5,162 nucleotides of DNA from Nanobdellota archaeon. Its GTDB lineage: Archaea > Nanobdellota > Nanobdellia > Pacearchaeales > GW2011-AR1. The notes beneath the pieces are model-generated. The model was given only the letters and a program-made list of their open reading frames with translations. It had not been told where the DNA came from and did not search any database. Shown here one piece after another: positions 4,996 to 5,162 of the stretch (position 1 is the first letter of the stretch; every line of letters begins with the position of its first letter). The stretch covers positions 1-5,162 of the forward strand of contig JAUYDD010000112.1 of NCBI GenBank assembly GCA_030704765.1, read 5' to 3'. The position numbers and the translations under genes are program-made.

Positions 4996-5162
4996 ATATC
5001 AAAAAAACAATGGGCCACCACACCCTAAAGGTTTTTTGCCACGGCAAAAAATCGCCTGCTGGCGAGTGTGGTTTGATTGGCCCTTGTTTTTAGGATGCTC
5101 GAGAATTGAAAACTGTAACATTTGCTACGACCACATGATAAATCATGAGGTTTTCAATTCTC
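4996..5162 (+). repeat. Structured intergenic element, copy B (cut by window end)
   Basis: Seen directly: lead-in ATATCAAAAAAA, then an outer stem 5003-5010 with 5084-5091 and 5012-5017 with 5078-5083 (one bulged T at 5011). A further stem, 5018-5023 with 5066-5071, follows, and the 3'-side bulge between stems is TTTGAT (5072-5077). Inside are two hairpins (5032-5039 with 5044-5051; 5052-5056 with 5061-5065, loop TGCT) and a short CC-TAAA-GG (5024-5031). The linker AGGATGC (5092-5098) leads to a second hairpin of 13 perfect pairs, 5101-5113 with 5150-5162, containing a smaller hairpin with loop TAAA (5139-5142). Compared with copy A, the unpaired motifs are conserved while the stems differ yet still pair. 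The 3' end probably extends past the window. Confidence 0.85.

Noticed and set aside
4715..5047. Minus-strand open frame running from element B into the 270-residue gene
   Set aside because: It starts within the hairpins of element B and is antisense to a better-supported gene, with no start signal seen.
1..5162. The region between the two elements as a composite transposon or integron cassette
   Set aside because: It encloses a thermosome gene and other genes in mixed orientation, and no transposase or integrase is present. Dispersed copies of an intergenic element are simpler.

Overview
The window is very AT-rich and looks archaeal. It carries an unmistakable group II chaperonin (thermosome) gene. 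Several genes have TATA-like boxes about 24 to 34 bases before the start codon and no Shine-Dalgarno sequence, the pattern of leaderless archaeal transcripts. The low GC, short genes and unrecognised small proteins fit a DPANN-type archaeon (Woesearchaeota/Pacearchaeota-like), but that placement is inference.

Layout. Positions 1-143 hold a strongly structured non-coding element (copy A: two compound hairpins). A plus-strand gene at 303-1175 encodes a membrane-anchored HtrA/DegS-like serine protease without a PDZ domain. Convergent with it, 12 bases away, is a tiny minus-strand gene (1188-1295) for a 35-residue, extremely acidic protein with a strong Shine-Dalgarno. Two more minus-strand genes follow: an unrecognised 100-residue protein (1434-1736) and, after a gene-free stretch, the thermosome subunit (2046-3668). 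Plus-strand genes then resume with a short, apparently damaged HEAT-like reading frame (core 3854-3994, possible original extent 3817-4030) and an unrecognised 270-residue helical protein (4144-4956). The window ends in a second structured element (copy B, 4996-5162) that the window edge cuts.

How the parts relate. The protease and the thermosome both act in protein quality control (one presumably at the outer face of the membrane, one in the cytosol), but they have separate promoters and opposite strands, so no operon is implied. Most genes appear to have their own promoter.

The most interesting signal is the pair of elements at the two ends. They share short unpaired motifs (an ATATCAAAAAAA lead-in, a TTTGAT bulge, an AGGATGY linker followed by TCGRGAA, TAAA hairpin loops, GGTTTTCAA). 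Their stems differ in sequence but remain almost perfectly paired. This is the signature of a conserved structure, either a structured RNA or a DNA hairpin recognised as a single strand, in at least two direct copies. I do not recognise it as a known family.
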